The notes beneath the pieces were generated by a model, which saw nothing but the letters and a program-made list of their open reading frames with translations, searched no databases and was not told the DNA's origin. 64,000 bases of DNA. Source: Euglena gracilis (Eukaryota > Euglenida > Euglenophyceae > Euglenales). The stretch covers positions 15,603,508 through 15,667,507 of the forward strand of contig CP154956.1 in assembly GCA_039621445.1 (NCBI GenBank), written 5' to 3'. The first letter of the stretch is position 1. Every line of letters starts with the position of its first letter. Of this stretch, positions 1-8,999 are shown in pieces. The translations under genes and the position numbers were made by a program.

Positions 1-56
1 TGGCCCGGGGTTGGCGCTGATGATGGATGTGCTGATGATCGTGAGGGTCAGGGTGT

Positions 57-473
57 ATGGGTGAGGGTACAGGGTTGGTTGTGGTGAGGGTTCAGGGTTG
101 CCCCCTCTTTGGTGGTCTCAAATCAAAGCCTGTGGTGGACAATGCGGCCAACTGCCAGGCCGCGCTCAGGGACATCTACCAGTCGGCAGCCGTGGTGCCG
201 CTGAACTGCCATGCCCATACAGGGCAGCTGCTGGCCAAGGACGTTTTGTCGCTGTGGGAGAACGTCATCGCGAAGGCTGAACAGGTGGAGGAGTTCTTCC
301 GCCGTGGGTACCCCCGGGTGGTGTACACGGAGGAACGAGTGCAAGGAGGCCAGTACCTCAGAGAACCCGTTAAGACCTGGTGGGCATCCAATGTGGACCT
401 GCTGGAGAGTTTGGTAGCGAATCGCGTGTCTGTTGAACATGCCCTGGGGCGTTTGCGCCAACATGCCATGTGA
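57..473 (+). pseudogene. hAT-family transposase fragment, central region
   Basis: This open frame of about 138 codons matches the pattern of the central part of hAT transposases. From residue 27 it reads VVDNAANCQAAL, then LNCHAHTGQLLAKDV, a run of V..A..V..FFRR, and PVKTWWASNVDLLESLVANR. In hAT enzymes the same order occurs: a DN-containing strand of the RNase H-like fold, a C..H.L.L motif, then PV.TRW.S. The Arg of TRW is Trp here. The true exon start is unclear; an AG at about 96 could be an acceptor. The frame stops at 471-473 although the family continues, and continuing motifs reappear at 600-870, 1270-1350, 1950-2060 and 2160-2290 in other frames. I read the locus as a decayed or intron-split transposase. 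The family call rests on motif order, not on a search. Confidence 0.6.
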
Positions 474-594
474 CTTTGCAGTTTCGGGATTCAGGGTCCT
501 GCCCATGGGAGCGGTTTTCTTCTCCAGAGCAGACTGGTTTTGGGGGGGAATTTTTTTTTCCGTTTAAGACCAGCCTGATGCGGAGTTCAATTCC

Positions 595-868
595 ATGGCA
601 TGGGTGTGGCTGAATTCCACGTGGGATGACTGGGAGGGAGTGTGCAAGACTGGACGGTGGCTGAAAGAGTACCTGCAGATTGCGCGGCGGGACGCTTGTG
701 GGCGGAGTGCAGAGGTTGGGTGTATAACCTCTGCCCCCCGGCCCCACTGTGGGCGAATCGGTGCACCACTACCTGCGCATGCGTGGGGAGTTGGAGGCTG
801 TTGCTGCAGATTTACCGCTGGCCATGCGACAAGTCCAGGGATCCCCCCAGCAGGTCCCACGCATGTAA
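595..868 (+). pseudogene. hAT transposase, continuing fragments (two frames)
   Basis: Two overlapping readings look protein-like. At about 610-700 one frame gives WDDWEGVCKTGRWLKEYLQ; at about 735-868 another gives VHHYLRMRGELEAVAADLPL and stops at 866-868. Both resemble the helical stretch after the PV.TRW region of hAT transposases. No intron-sized gap separates them, so a frameshift is the simplest reading. Low confidence in exact limits. Confidence 0.35.
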
Positions 869-869
869 T

Positions 870-1250
870 TGCTTAGGCACTGACCTGAGACACTGAGAGT
901 GGTTTTTTTCTCCTAAAGTCACCCCCTGCTTGGCTGGAATTTTGAAAACGACTGATTGGTTTCGTAAAAAGTTGTATGGCCCCCCTTCTCCTAAAGAAGG
1001 CTGATCTCTGTAATTGACTTGTCCGCCGCCATGGAGAAGCGTGACCAGATGATCCTGTCCAATTGGAGTTGTGCAGCCTATGGAGATCAGGCGGTGACTT
1101 TGGGTTTTTCGGGCGGGACCCCCACACCCCCCCCTCTTCATTGAAAATACATGGCGGTGAACTTCACCGGTGAACTTCACCGGTGAAGTTTCTCCATTAA
1201 AATTCCTTTAGGGGCGAAGCCCCCAACCCCCCCCCCCCACCCCTGCCTAA
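870..1250. other. Non-coding spacer with GTGAACTTCACC dyads
   Basis: No convincing gene. It holds a CGACTGATTGGTTT stretch like the transposon ends at 34.1 and 53.9 kb, and at 1154-1190 a self-complementary block of GGTGAACTTCACC units also found at 8.5-8.8 and 20.04 kb. The segment around 1070-1100 (GGAGATCAGGCGGTGACTTT) is repeated with changes near 8.41 kb. Confidence 0.5.
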
Positions 1251-1269
1251 CCTCCTATGTACTTGATCA

Positions 1270-1352
1270 TCGTTTTTGCGGTGAGATGTTGACTCGCAAG
1301 CGTCTACGCGAGGTGTTCGAATTCCTGGAGACGACAGCAGGCCCAGGGACCC
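1270..1352 (+). pseudogene. hAT transposase fragment (LDHRF region)
   Basis: One frame reads VLDHRFCGEMLTRKRLREVF and continues EFLETTAGPGTLR. In hAT transposases a block starting LDPR follows the mid-domain helices and precedes the C-terminal dimerisation region, so position and spacing fit the fragments on either side. The downstream side is destroyed by the minisatellite starting at about 1360. Confidence 0.4.
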
Positions 1353-1359
1353 TGCGTCC

Positions 1360-1862
1360 TGCCCCCCCCCCCCCGCTGTTGTTTTTTAAAACGCTGGCCC
1401 CCGGCTGACTTTTTCAAAAACACCCCTGCCCCCCCCGGCGGATTTTTTCAAAAAAACACCCCTGCTCCCCCCCCCCCGGCTGTTTTTTTCAAAAAAAAAC
1501 ACCCCTCCCCCCCGGCTGATTTTTTCAAAAACACCCCTGCCCCCCCGGGCTGGTTTTTTTAAAAACACCCCTGCCCCCTTCCCCCCCGGCTGATTTTTTC
1601 AAAAAAAACACCCCCCCCCCCCCCCCCCCCCCGGCTGATTTTTTTTTCAAAAAACCCCCCCCCCGGCTGATTTTTTCAAAAAAAAAACACCCCTGCCCCC
1701 CCCGGCTGTTTTTTTCAAAAAAAAAACACCCCTGCTCCCCCCCCCGGCTGTTTTTTTTCAAAAAAAACACCCCCCCCCCCCCCGGCTGATTTTTTCAAAA
1801 ACACCCCTGCCCCCCCCGGGCTGGTTTTTTTAAAAACACCCCTGCCCCCCCCCCACTGGATT
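1360..1862 (+). repeat. ~35-bp C-rich minisatellite
   Basis: About thirteen imperfect copies of a unit of the form CCCCCGGCTGATTTTTTCAA followed by AAACACCCCTGCC. Copies differ mainly in C-run and A-run length, as expected from slippage. The long minus-strand frames across it (GGAGVFLKKSAGG type) are repeat by-products. It splits the plus-strand transposase relic. Confidence 0.9.
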
Positions 1863-1949
1863 TTAACCCCCCCCCAATAATGTTGTGCCCAAACCAGTTG
1901 GGCGCCCTGTCCGTGACCAGCGCTTCTACCCAGAACGCGTCTGCCGACG

Positions 1950-2290
1950 GTGGCTGAATTATTGGAGTGGGTGGAGCTGGCGGGGCCCTGGGAATCGGCA
2001 AGGGCGTTCGCCAAGGAATCGACTCCCCCCGCAGCTTTTTGGACCATGGGTTTTTTTGGGGGGACCAGACCATTGCCTAACACCTGCCCCACCCCATCCC
2101 GCGGGGGGGGGGGCGGTGGGGTGACTGACTGTTTTTTTTTTCAGAGAAAAAAACCCATGTTCCTGAACTTATTTTCCGATAACGTGCTGGCCCCCTTGGG
2201 CGGCCGGCTGGCCTCCCTCCCCAGTTCCACCGGTGCCGTCGAGCGCCTGTGGAGCGCCTGTGGACATCTACAGGCTGATCTCCCAGGACT
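1950..2290 (+). pseudogene. hAT transposase C-terminal dimerisation region
   Basis: An open frame reads VAELLEWVELAGPWESARAF..PPAAFWTM, then after a G/C-rich insert NLFSDNVLAPLGGRLASLPSSTGAVERLWSACGHLQ. The second part matches the hAT C-terminal dimerisation signature, where (L/I)A..(L/I)L.LP.SSA..ER.FS is typical. The insert between the two parts (about 2050-2144) begins with GACCAGACCATTGCCTAACA, which is the left end of the transposon at 53314, and ends GACTGACTG(T)nCAG. It could be a small intron or an inserted fragment; both parts share one open frame, so splicing out 95 nt would break the frame. With the upstream fragments this is one decayed element. Confidence 0.6.
2063..2144 (+). mobile_element. 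Fragment of CAGACCATTGC-type transposon
   Basis: It begins CAGACCATTGCCTAACACC and continues through a C/G run to GTGACTGACTG(T)nCAG, matching 53314-53385 almost base for base. The opposite terminus is not visible, so this is a partial copy. Confidence 0.6.
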
Positions 2291-2299
2291 TTTTTTTTC

Positions 2300-3140
2300 T
2301 GCACGTGGACCTTTTTTTGGAAGAATCCTCCTCTTTCCGCACACAGCGGTAAAAGAGCCAGGCGGTTTCGGATCCAGCCGGGCCTTCCTTGTCGATGCCC
2401 CCGACGCCCGGCTGGTGGGGGCAGACCGCCTGGTGACGGGGCACTCATGTTCCGCGGGTGGGCGAGACATGGACCCCAAGGGTATGCCGACCCTCAGGGC
2501 CACCCACGGCTCCATCCAGGCAGGCGAGATAAAGCCCCGTGGGTACCCACCTGGAGAGCGGCTCCGCGTGTTGCATGGCCCTCGGGTGCTGCCGTCACCC
2601 GAGGAACGGCCCAGGAACTCCGGTTGCCAGGAGCGGGGACCCTGGGGGCCACTCGCCCCACTCCTTGGCATGAAGGTGGTCACCACACTTTGGAAGAATC
2701 CTCCTCTTCTCCTCTACCCACAACCCATCATGGTGGCACCCGAAAACTGCAGTTTTTTTAAAATGCACCCCAAACCGGTTGTGTTTTTTATTTTTAATGC
2801 AACCATTATGAAGATCTCAGATCACGAATGAAGCTTTTTTAGATGCACCCATGCAGCTCTCAGATCAAGCCTGTTCCCATTATCCCCCCCCACCAAAATA
2901 CGCCCTGCGCTTGACAGAATCTATCGGAGGATAACTTCCACCGTGAGTGCTATGTGAGGTGGAACAGTTGCGTTGCAGCTTGATCCTCCGCATCAGGATG
3001 TGACGTGCCCACGGCTTCCATGTGGTTGGGCCTCAATGTGCTTCAGTTGCTTTTTTTTTGTGGTTCGTTTTTTTCTTCTTCATGTATTTAACGTTTGTTT
3101 TCCATTCCCGACCAAATACCGGAACAATGGTTGGGTTCGT
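2300..3140. other. Unassigned region
   Basis: Frames stay open over 2300-2750 on the plus strand, but no family is recognisable, and the other frames and the minus strand are also open because the DNA is GC-rich. 2750-3140 is AT-rich with T runs; nothing found there. Confidence 0.4.
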
Positions 3141-3157
3141 TCCAGGGTTGGGGGGCG

Positions 3158-3272
3158 TGAGGACGGACGGACGGACGGACGGACGGACGGACGGATGGCT
3201 AGAGAAAATTCCTTTCATCTGGACGGACGGCTGGACAGCATTTTGGTCTAGACGGACGGACGGCTAGGTTGG
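3158..3272 (+). repeat. (GGAC)n microsatellite and degenerate flank
   Basis: Eight or more GGAC tetranucleotides from about 3160 to 3195, then scattered GGACGGACGGCT copies. The same core recurs at 4.80-4.93, 5.65-5.72 and 7.49-7.61 kb, often next to CCGGCTGG repeats, so it belongs to a local dispersed family. Confidence 0.9.
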
Positions 3273-3351
3273 TCTCAAAATCGCGAAATATCTCGGCTTT
3301 TCCTACCGGGCTGGCAAGGACGAGACGAACAAACAGAACAACAAAAAAAGA

Positions 3352-3422
3352 GATCTTACCCGGGTTCGAACCGAGATTGTGGGAACCATAATCCCACGTG
3401 CTGACCACTGCACTATAAGACC
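3352..3422 (-). tRNA. tRNA-His-like gene, anticodon AUG
   Basis: On the minus strand a full cloverleaf can be drawn. The acceptor stem is GGTCTTA with TAAGATC (7 pairs, one G-T). The D arm is GTGC..GCAC with the AGTGGTCAGCAC A-box motif. The anticodon stem TGGGA/TCCCA encloses loop TTATGGT, giving anticodon ATG. The variable loop is CAAT, and the T arm CTCGG-TTCGAAC-CCGGG carries the B box. The length is 71 nt, with no intron and no encoded CCA. The D and T arms resemble eukaryotic tRNA-His, but that tRNA normally has GTG, so this may be a variant copy, a pseudogene or a SINE head. T-rich DNA follows on the 3' side, suitable for RNA polymerase III termination. Confidence 0.7.
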
Positions 3423-3429
3423 GGTGAAT

Positions 3430-4490
3430 GAAACTGAAAATAAGAGCCATGTAAAAAGTGCCGAGCCTTTCCTTTTTTTTTCATCCATGGCATTCTGAGG
3501 TACTTTTTTTTCTTCAGGACACACGATTAGATGTGCGGTGGTGGAGCGAACCGAATCCACCCACCAGTGGCACAGCGGTTTGTCCTTTGGCCGCCTTGAA
3601 TTCGAAGTTCGCGGACACCAAATTAGGATGAAATTTAATGCCGTTGCATCGCCAACGAACTGTTCTTTCCCCATCCAGATCAAAGTTCAACCAACCAGAC
3701 GGTTCATATTGGGCGAATTTGAAGACTTTGGGATTTTGCTGTCTGGACCAGATTTATGATGACAACTTCACAGTTGAAGGTATGATCCCTTTCGCTTGTT
3801 CCGCTGAATTGCTCATTTTTTCCCAGTGAAAGTCGGCTGTGTTGACCCTTTCCACTGTTTGTCTGTGAAAATAAATTTAAATGAAGAATTTGTGGCTGTT
3901 GCATCAATTGTTGGCATGCATCTGTGGCATCACATGGTTTTTCAATGCAACCTTCTGTCAAAACCGGTTCATGTTTTTGTGCTTTTTGGGAATTTTTTGC
4001 ACCATCATTCGTGGCCAACATCCTACATCACAGTTATCACAATTGACACACATTGACTGTGTGCATTGTTGCAATTGCAATTGTGTGTTTGAATGCATTT
4101 TTCAGGTGAATTGACAGAAACTGAAGAACAGAGAAGCAGCTGGATTCTAATGACGGACAAGGAAGGCAGGTGAAAAAGTTGTTTGTAACTGCTGCACTGT
4201 AATTCTCTTGTAACATGGCGCCCGTTTTTTTTTCTGCTGCATTGTGTTCTGCAAATGTGTGTCTGTGTTTTCAAAAAATTTTCTGGCCAAAATCCCAACT
4301 TTTTTTCAAGGATCGTTTTTTCATCAACATGTTGCACATTTAATGCCTCACAGTTCAACTTCGCATTTCATCAAACGTTGGGTTCGAAACACCAGGTTGT
4401 TCTTTTTGTGTTTTTATTTGTATTTTTTGGGGGTTTTCCCCCTGAAACAAAACCTTTTCCTTTTCAGGCTGGATTTCTTTAGGTTTTTTT
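3430..4490. other. AT-rich non-coding region
   Basis: Many T runs and short frames; no motif or family recognised. It ends in a polypyrimidine tract and TTTGCAG just before 4497, which could be the end of an intron. Confidence 0.45.
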
Positions 4491-4496
4491 TTTGCA

Positions 4497-4706
4497 GGCC
4501 TTGGGCGCACGTTGGGTGAATGATCAAATCAGGCTTCCGCAAAAAATTGAACACACCACCCTTCGAGTTAGTGTTCTGCCGCTTTTTCTCGGTGGACGGG
4601 ACTGGGGGGCGGATAGGACACACCACCAACGCCCCGCCGGCCGCTGTCCGCTTCCCCACTGCGGCCAAACGGCGGCGCAGAATTGTTCCGTCGTCCGAGA
4701 TAAGTA
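4497..4706 (+). CDS. Possible exon, unknown protein
   Basis: It follows a strong acceptor-like tract (ten or so T, then GCAG). From that point one frame is open and begins ALGARWVNDQIRLPQKIEHT, ending after about 75 codons. A second frame ending AAVRFPTAAKRRRRIVPSSE also looks protein-like. No family recognised; the acceptor and the change to balanced base composition are the only support. Confidence 0.3.
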
Positions 4707-4794
4707 CGTGTTTGTCGTCCGGTGAATCGGCCTCCCCGGTACGAAAACACTAATTCCTGCTCAAGCCATGAGTTCGTGCGGCGTACACACTGTT

Positions 4795-4935
4795 TGGTCT
4801 GGATGGCCGGGCGGCTAGCGACAATGGCTTTCATCTGGACGGACGGCTGGACAGCCGGCATGTTGGTCGGCTAGGTTGGTCTGCCAGCCGGCCCGGTTGG
4901 TCTGCCAGCCGGCTAGGTTGGTCCGGCCAAACGCC
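4795..4935 (+). repeat. GGACGGACGG / GCCAGCCGGC repeat block
   Basis: Dispersed-family block with GGACGGACGGCTGGACAGCC and two near-identical units GTTGGTCTGCCAGCCGGC. It matches blocks at 3.16, 5.65 and 7.47 kb. Confidence 0.75.
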
Positions 4936-5474
4936 CCCTTGGTTCACGGGTTGGTTCAAGCTGGTGGCACCAGCGTTCCCTCAACACGTCCCGCCCTCCT
5001 CCTGAACACTTCTCTGGCACCGTCCCATTCGGAAGTGACTTCTGCACCTCTGCTTTGATTTTTGTGAAACGAAAGTTCACTTTTTTTTGGGTAAACTTGG
5101 CAAAAGAGAAAGGCAAACAAACAAGGCAAAAGGGAGGGCAAAAAGTTAGTGGTGTTCCCAGCCGCGTCCGCAGACAGTTCCTTTTGTCAAGCACTTAAGT
5201 TTGTTGCACCCACGAACACATAAATTTAGGCCCAGGTTTTTCGGCCGAGCGTTGTTCCTGCCTACGATTTCAATGTTCTTAGCCCTCAGGGGGGAAGAGC
5301 CTGGTCCGTTAATGACGGGGGAGCATTTATGCTCTAATCGTCTCGCCGCAACATTTTTGTCAAAACCGATGTAAATAATTCCCCGTCTTTCTGACTGACG
5401 AGGATAAATGGCTGTTTTTTACGATTGACAAAAGTCGTACTTTTTGACGACCGGAATGCTGACCCCTTGTGGTC

Positions 5475-5640
5475 AGATTTTTTTTCCTGGCCTGCTGCCT
5501 CCGCCCCAGGTTGTTGGGGTGGATCCTGGAGTCCTGGGCCAGCGCGCTGGCAACAGAGCCGGAGCTGGACAGTGTCGACGACATCCCGGGCCCCGCTCCT
5601 GTGCTCGCGGGGCATTTTAGGGCGGGCGGTGGCCATGTAC
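5475..5640 (+). CDS. Possible exon, unknown protein
   Basis: GC-rich stretch between T-rich flanks. One frame reads LLGWILESWASALATEPELD then SVDDIPGPAPVLAGHF. No family recognised. It ends directly at the (GGAC)n block. Confidence 0.25.
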
Positions 5641-5649
5641 CGGATGGCT

Positions 5650-5815
5650 GTGGAGGCGGACGGACGGACGGACGGACGGCTGGTGAAAAAAGCGAAGGTC
5701 CGGACGGACGGCTGACCTTGTGGGCTTGGTCCAGACGGCTGAAGAAAATGCACTTGGTCCAGCTAGCCGGCCAGCCGGCTGGCCGGCTGGCCGGCTGGCC
5801 GGCTGGGTCTTTGGA
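5650..5815 (+). repeat. (GGAC)n and (CCGGCTGG)n repeats
   Basis: A short (GGAC)n run near 5657-5680, then at 5762-5810 about five tandem CCGGCTGG octamers. The octamer is self-overlapping with its complement CCAGCCGG and can form cruciforms. Confidence 0.85.
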
Positions 5816-5894
5816 AGCGAAGGCGTCTGGAAATTTTTTTCGTCGCGAACTGGGTAAGTCCTGATTCTGGGTGCTCAGCCCACACTGGGGGGTC

Positions 5895-6145
5895 GGCACG
5901 CCGTGGCGAGGGGTCCGGCTAGGGGGGGGGGAGGGGGGGTTTTGGCGTTTTTTTGGCGTGGCGAGGGGGTCCCGGATGGGGGGGGGAGGGGTGCGCGGGG
6001 GTTTGCCAAGAAAATTTTCTTTGGCGTGGCTGACATGGCGTGGCGAGGGGGTCTGAAAAGGGGGGGGAGGGGGGGGGTAAAATGGCGTGGCGAGGGGGTC
6101 GGTGAGGGGGGGGGGAGGGGTGTGCCGACCCCCCACTGCACTTCG
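5895..6145 (+). repeat. GGCGTGGCGAGGGGGTC repeat element
   Basis: Four units of TGGCGTGGCGAGGGGGTC separated by G runs and GGCGTTTTTTT or GGTTTGCCAAGAAAATTTTC segments. The complement of the whole block lies at 17.63-17.85 kb and a further piece at 18.30-18.34 kb, so it is a dispersed element in both orientations. Confidence 0.75.
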
Positions 6146-6293
6146 ATCTTTGATGTGCCCCACACACCACATTAACCAGAACAGAAATTTGCATATGACA
6201 ACTTTCAAATGTGTATTTTTCAAAGATTTGGGTGTTCTGTCTCGAAACTTTCTTCCACTTGATTTGTTGGACTAGTCCTTTTTCTCTTTCGGG

Positions 6294-6556
6294 GGTGTGA
6301 TCCCCGTGTCCCCCCCCCCCGGTCCCCCCCCCCCCCGTGTCCCCCCCGTGTCCCGTACTTGAGCTCCCCCCTCCCATGCCTGTGCGCAATTGTCCGAAAC
6401 ATTTTCACGTCAGAATTTACCAAGAAGGGCCGAGCCATTGACCCTTGTCTCTTGCTGTGGTTCCCCATCTCTTAGAAGACTTCCAGGGAAAAGTGGCCTG
6501 TTTCCCCCGTGTCCCCCCCCGTGTCCCCCCCCGTGTCCCCCCCGTGTCCCGCCCCA
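6294..6556 (+). repeat. Paired GTGTCCCCCCC minisatellites flanking a unique segment
   Basis: Left block begins GTGATCCCCGTGTCC and ends GTGTCCCGTACTT; right block begins TGTTTCCCCCGTGTCC and ends GTGTCCCGCCCCACCCCC. The ~150 bp between them is unique. The same left and right blocks flank a different ~235-bp segment at 15.58-15.94 kb. Confidence 0.75.
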
Positions 6557-6584
6557 CCCCCTTCGATATGGAGAAGTGTATCTT

Positions 6585-6645
6585 GCGCACAGTGTAGTTG
6601 GTGCAGCATGCAATTCGGGTCGCGGGTTCAAACCCCGCTGTGTGC
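6585..6645 (+). pseudogene. tRNA-like sequence, shortened
   Basis: Acceptor halves GCGCACA and TGTGTGC pair over seven positions, the D-arm side carries TGTAGTTGGTGC, and the T arm GCGGG-TTCAAAC-CCCGC holds a B box. Total length is only 61 nt and no regular anticodon arm can be formed, so about 11 nt appear lost. Probably a tRNA pseudogene or SINE head. Confidence 0.55.
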
Positions 6646-6649
6646 AAAT

Positions 6650-7205
6650 TTTTCTCATTGGAGAATGTCTTTTTTGGAAGAAATTATGAATCACCCACAC
6701 GCAAAAAAATGCTTGCATTCCCAATCCTTCTCCTTCAGTATCACAATGCCGTTTCGGGTGGAAGCGGTGTGGGATAGATATGATGAAAGTACAGGGTGCT
6801 GAAATGAAGTGAAAACACAGGAACTAATTTCAAGTCTGAAGACAGATTTCATAGACATTTTGTACTTAGATGCTGGTTTTCTTCTTCTTTCTGTTTCTTG
6901 TGTTCTTTATTTGCTGTTCAACAAGTGTTCTTGGAAGCCAAAAAACTGGGGGAGAAGTTTTTCAATCTGGCAAATGGCCCAAATTTTGCATTTCACATTT
7001 TTTGCAATGTGATGGATTTTTTGGGGGGCCAGATGTGCTGGCCAGTTTTGGGCTAGATGTTCTGGCCAGTTTTGGGCCACGGGATTCTCTCAGGAAGGAG
7101 TTGTTTGGGTGCCTTTCTCTTGGAAAGGGGGGCAGAAAAACGTTTTGTTTGCTTTTTTTTGGCAAAAATAATTTTCATTAAAGTACACGGACGAGAATGG
7201 TATCG
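6650..7205. other. Non-coding region
   Basis: AT-rich with short frames. The repeat TGCTGGCCAGTTTTGGGC / TTCTGGCCAGTTTTGGGC occurs at 7035-7080. No gene seen. Confidence 0.45.
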
Positions 7206-7277
7206 CCCCCCGTGGCGTAGTGGTTCTGTGGTTAGTGTCTGACCGGCAGGTTGCGGGTTCGAAACCCGCTGGGGGGG
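7206..7277 (+). pseudogene. tRNA-like sequence (SINE head candidate)
   Basis: Seventy-two nucleotides with pairing ends CCCCCCG/TGGGGGG, an A-box-like TGGCGTAGTGG and a perfect T arm GCGGG-TTCGAAA-CCCGC. The anticodon arm cannot form a 5-bp stem with a 7-nt loop, so this is unlikely to be a working tRNA. It is followed at once by two ~95-bp direct repeats, the layout of a tRNA-derived SINE. Confidence 0.5.
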
Positions 7278-7475
7278 CAACTTCGAGACTTTTTCGTCAC
7301 ATGACGAGACGAGTAGAGGGAAGACGTGACTGCTTTTCGTGAGAAGGAAGGAAATTTTTTTTTTGGTCCGGATCCCGCCAGTGGGCAACTTCGTGTTTTT
7401 TCCTGATTTGACGCGACGAGCAGAGGGAAGACGTAACTCCTTTTTCGGAAGGAAGGAAATTTTTTTGGTCCGGCC
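7278..7475 (+). repeat. Two ~95-bp direct repeats after tRNA-like head
   Basis: Both copies run from CAACTTCG through ACGAG(C/T)AGAGGGAAGACGT to AAGGAAGGAAATTTTTTT and GGTCCGG. They may be the body of a tRNA-headed SINE duplicated in tandem. Confidence 0.6.
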
Positions 7476-7615
7476 GGCTGGCAAGACAGACGTTGGTCCG
7501 GCTTGACGGACGGCTGGCGAAAAAATGCTTCGTCCGGACGGACGGCTGGGCGACAAGCATTGGTCCGGCTGAAGAGGTCCGGACGGCTCGGACGGACGGA
7601 CGGCCAGCCGCCCCC
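7476..7615 (+). repeat. GGACGGACGG / GGTCCGGCTG repeat block
   Basis: Another member of the GGAC family: repeated TTGGTCCGGCTGACGGACGG-type units ending in GGACGGACGGACGGCCAGCC. 7616-7800 beyond it shows nothing recognisable. Confidence 0.7.
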
Positions 7616-7801
7616 TTGGCATCAAAAGAAGAGCTTTTTTGTTGAACCCCCCTTTTGCTGCCGGGAAAATGGGCATCAAAAGATAGAAATGGGTGTTTTG
7701 GTTCTGCATTCTGCGTCATGGCAATGCTATCAAGAGACATCCGAATCTCCTCTGCATCGGTGCTGGTTTTGAGACTGCACAGCTCTAGTTACACCGGACA
7801 G

Positions 7802-8345
7802 CTACGGGTCAGAGGCCTCCGAAGAAGGCCGGACACGCTTGTGCATGCTGGCATTATATCTCGTCTCTGCCGCTGCTCTCTTCTTAGCCACTTGCTCTTG
7901 ACGCAGTGCCTTCGCCTTGTGCACCTTATCCGGATCAGGGATTTTTTTAAGTTTGGACCCCCGGGGGGGGTAGGGTGGGTGGGTCCGCCGGACCCCCTCC
8001 CCCCCCGGAGTCAAATCAAAGTCAAAGTCAGACCCCCTCACCCCCCGGAGGGGGGTGGGATATACTTTTCGGCGCCGCAGGCGCCAAAAAAATTCTATTT
8101 TTAGCACTTTTCGCGATGTTTCGGCCATTTTTTGTGGGTCCCCCGGGACCCCCTCCCCCCCCCGGGGGGCCCCACAGGGGGGTGGGTGGGTGGGGGGGGA
8201 CCCCCCCCTCCCCCCCCGGTCTTAAAAAAACCCCTGATCCGGATTCACCAATTTCTCGTAGTTCAGCAATAGCCAGGTCTGTGCTTCACACGAGTCCTCC
8301 CTCAGGCGTTCACGGTGCTTGGAGAGCTGCCAGTTCCCATACCAG
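7802..8345 (-). CDS. Terminal exon of a minus-strand gene, split by a transposon
   Basis: Read on the minus strand from an acceptor TTGCAG at about 8346, one frame gives WYGNWQLSKHRERLREDSCE then AQTWLLLNYEKLVNPD up to 8237. A 301-bp transposon with an 8-bp TSD follows (7936-8236). On its far side the same frame resumes at PDKVHKAKALRQEQVAKKRA and ends with stop at 7802-7804. Counting one copy of the TSD ATCCGGAT, the two halves join without a shift. The protein tail is strongly basic and helix-forming, typical of a C-terminus. Family not recognised; it may be the end of the transposase gene upstream (9.0-10.66 kb) or of another gene. Whether the transposon is a disruption or is removed from RNA cannot be told here. 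Confidence 0.55.
7936..8236 (+). mobile_element. hAT-like MITE, family 1, copy 1
   Basis: Starts CAGGGATTTTTTTAAG and ends CTTAAAAAAACCCCTG, imperfect terminal inverted repeats. Flanked by a perfect 8-bp TSD ATCCGGAT (7928-7935 and 8237-8244). Inside are C/G runs, a GGCGCCGCAGGCGCC hairpin and the shared core TTTTTAGCACTTTTCGCGAT. An 8-bp TSD with a CAGGG terminus is the hAT hallmark. No coding capacity. Confidence 0.92.
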
Positions 8346-8439
8346 CTGCAATGAGTGTGCAGCACATCTGATGCAGAAAATGCCCTCTGTCACCAAAATT
8401 TGCAATGCCCCAATGGAGATCAGGCAGTAGACTTTGGTC

Positions 8440-8860
8440 ATTTTGACCCCCCTTTCCCCCCCTATGGTGAAGATCACCGTTTGAAAGTTCACCGGGGGGT
8501 CCCGGACCCCCTCCCCCCCCTCCTCTGCCTAACCCTTCGTGAACTTCACCGGTGAACTTCACCAAGAGAGCACTTTTTGGCCAAAAATGGCCAAAAAATG
8601 ATATTATGGGCAAGTTTTCGGAAATTTCGATAAAATTCCATGAAGCATCAACCTCAAAATGACCATTTTAAGAGGAAAGGAGCAAAATTTTACCCATGAA
8701 AATTTCACCCCCAACCATCAAAACGGTGAAGTTCACCGGTGAACTTCACCGGTGAACTTCACCGCCGAAAGTACCCCCCCCCCCCGGTGAATGTTCACCG
8801 GTGAACTTCACCGGGGGGGGGGTCCACCCCCCCACCCCTGCCTACCTCTTCATCGGGGTC
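8440..8860 (+). repeat. GTGAACTTCACCGG dyad element
   Basis: Several perfect dyads of GGTGAACTTCACC / GGTGAAGTTCACC and C/G runs. The part at about 8600-8800 (GGGCAAGTTTTCGGAAATTT through ACCGCCGAAAGTACCCCC) recurs at 19.93-20.10 kb, and shorter dyads recur at 1154-1190. A transposon-like family; exact ends not found. Confidence 0.7.
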
Positions 8861-8999
8861 CACGAGAACGTCGTCTTCATCGTGTGAATCAATTGAAACC
8901 TGACCTTCAAACAACTGACCAACCTTTTGAAACGCGGATGCGTTGTCAATACCACAGTTGACAGTTCGGGGGATGGTTGGGGGGAGGGTTTTTGGAGCC

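Noticed and set aside
1386-2092. Minus-strand glycine/lysine-rich frames
   Set aside because: Translation of the 35-bp C-rich minisatellite.
2050-2144. Clean intron between transposase blocks
   Set aside because: Splicing GT at 2050 to CAG at 2144 removes 95 nt and would break the shared frame; kept as a transposon fragment with a splice-like signal.
6296-6360. Rho-independent or other bacterial terminators in G/C hairpins followed by T runs
   Set aside because: The sequence is eukaryotic, and these hairpins are parts of repeat elements.
8302-8440. Minus-strand CAAHSLQLVWEL as the hAT C..H motif exon
   Set aside because: It overlaps the better-supported terminal exon in another frame (WYGNWQLSKHRERL with acceptor and frame continuity), so it is probably coincidental.
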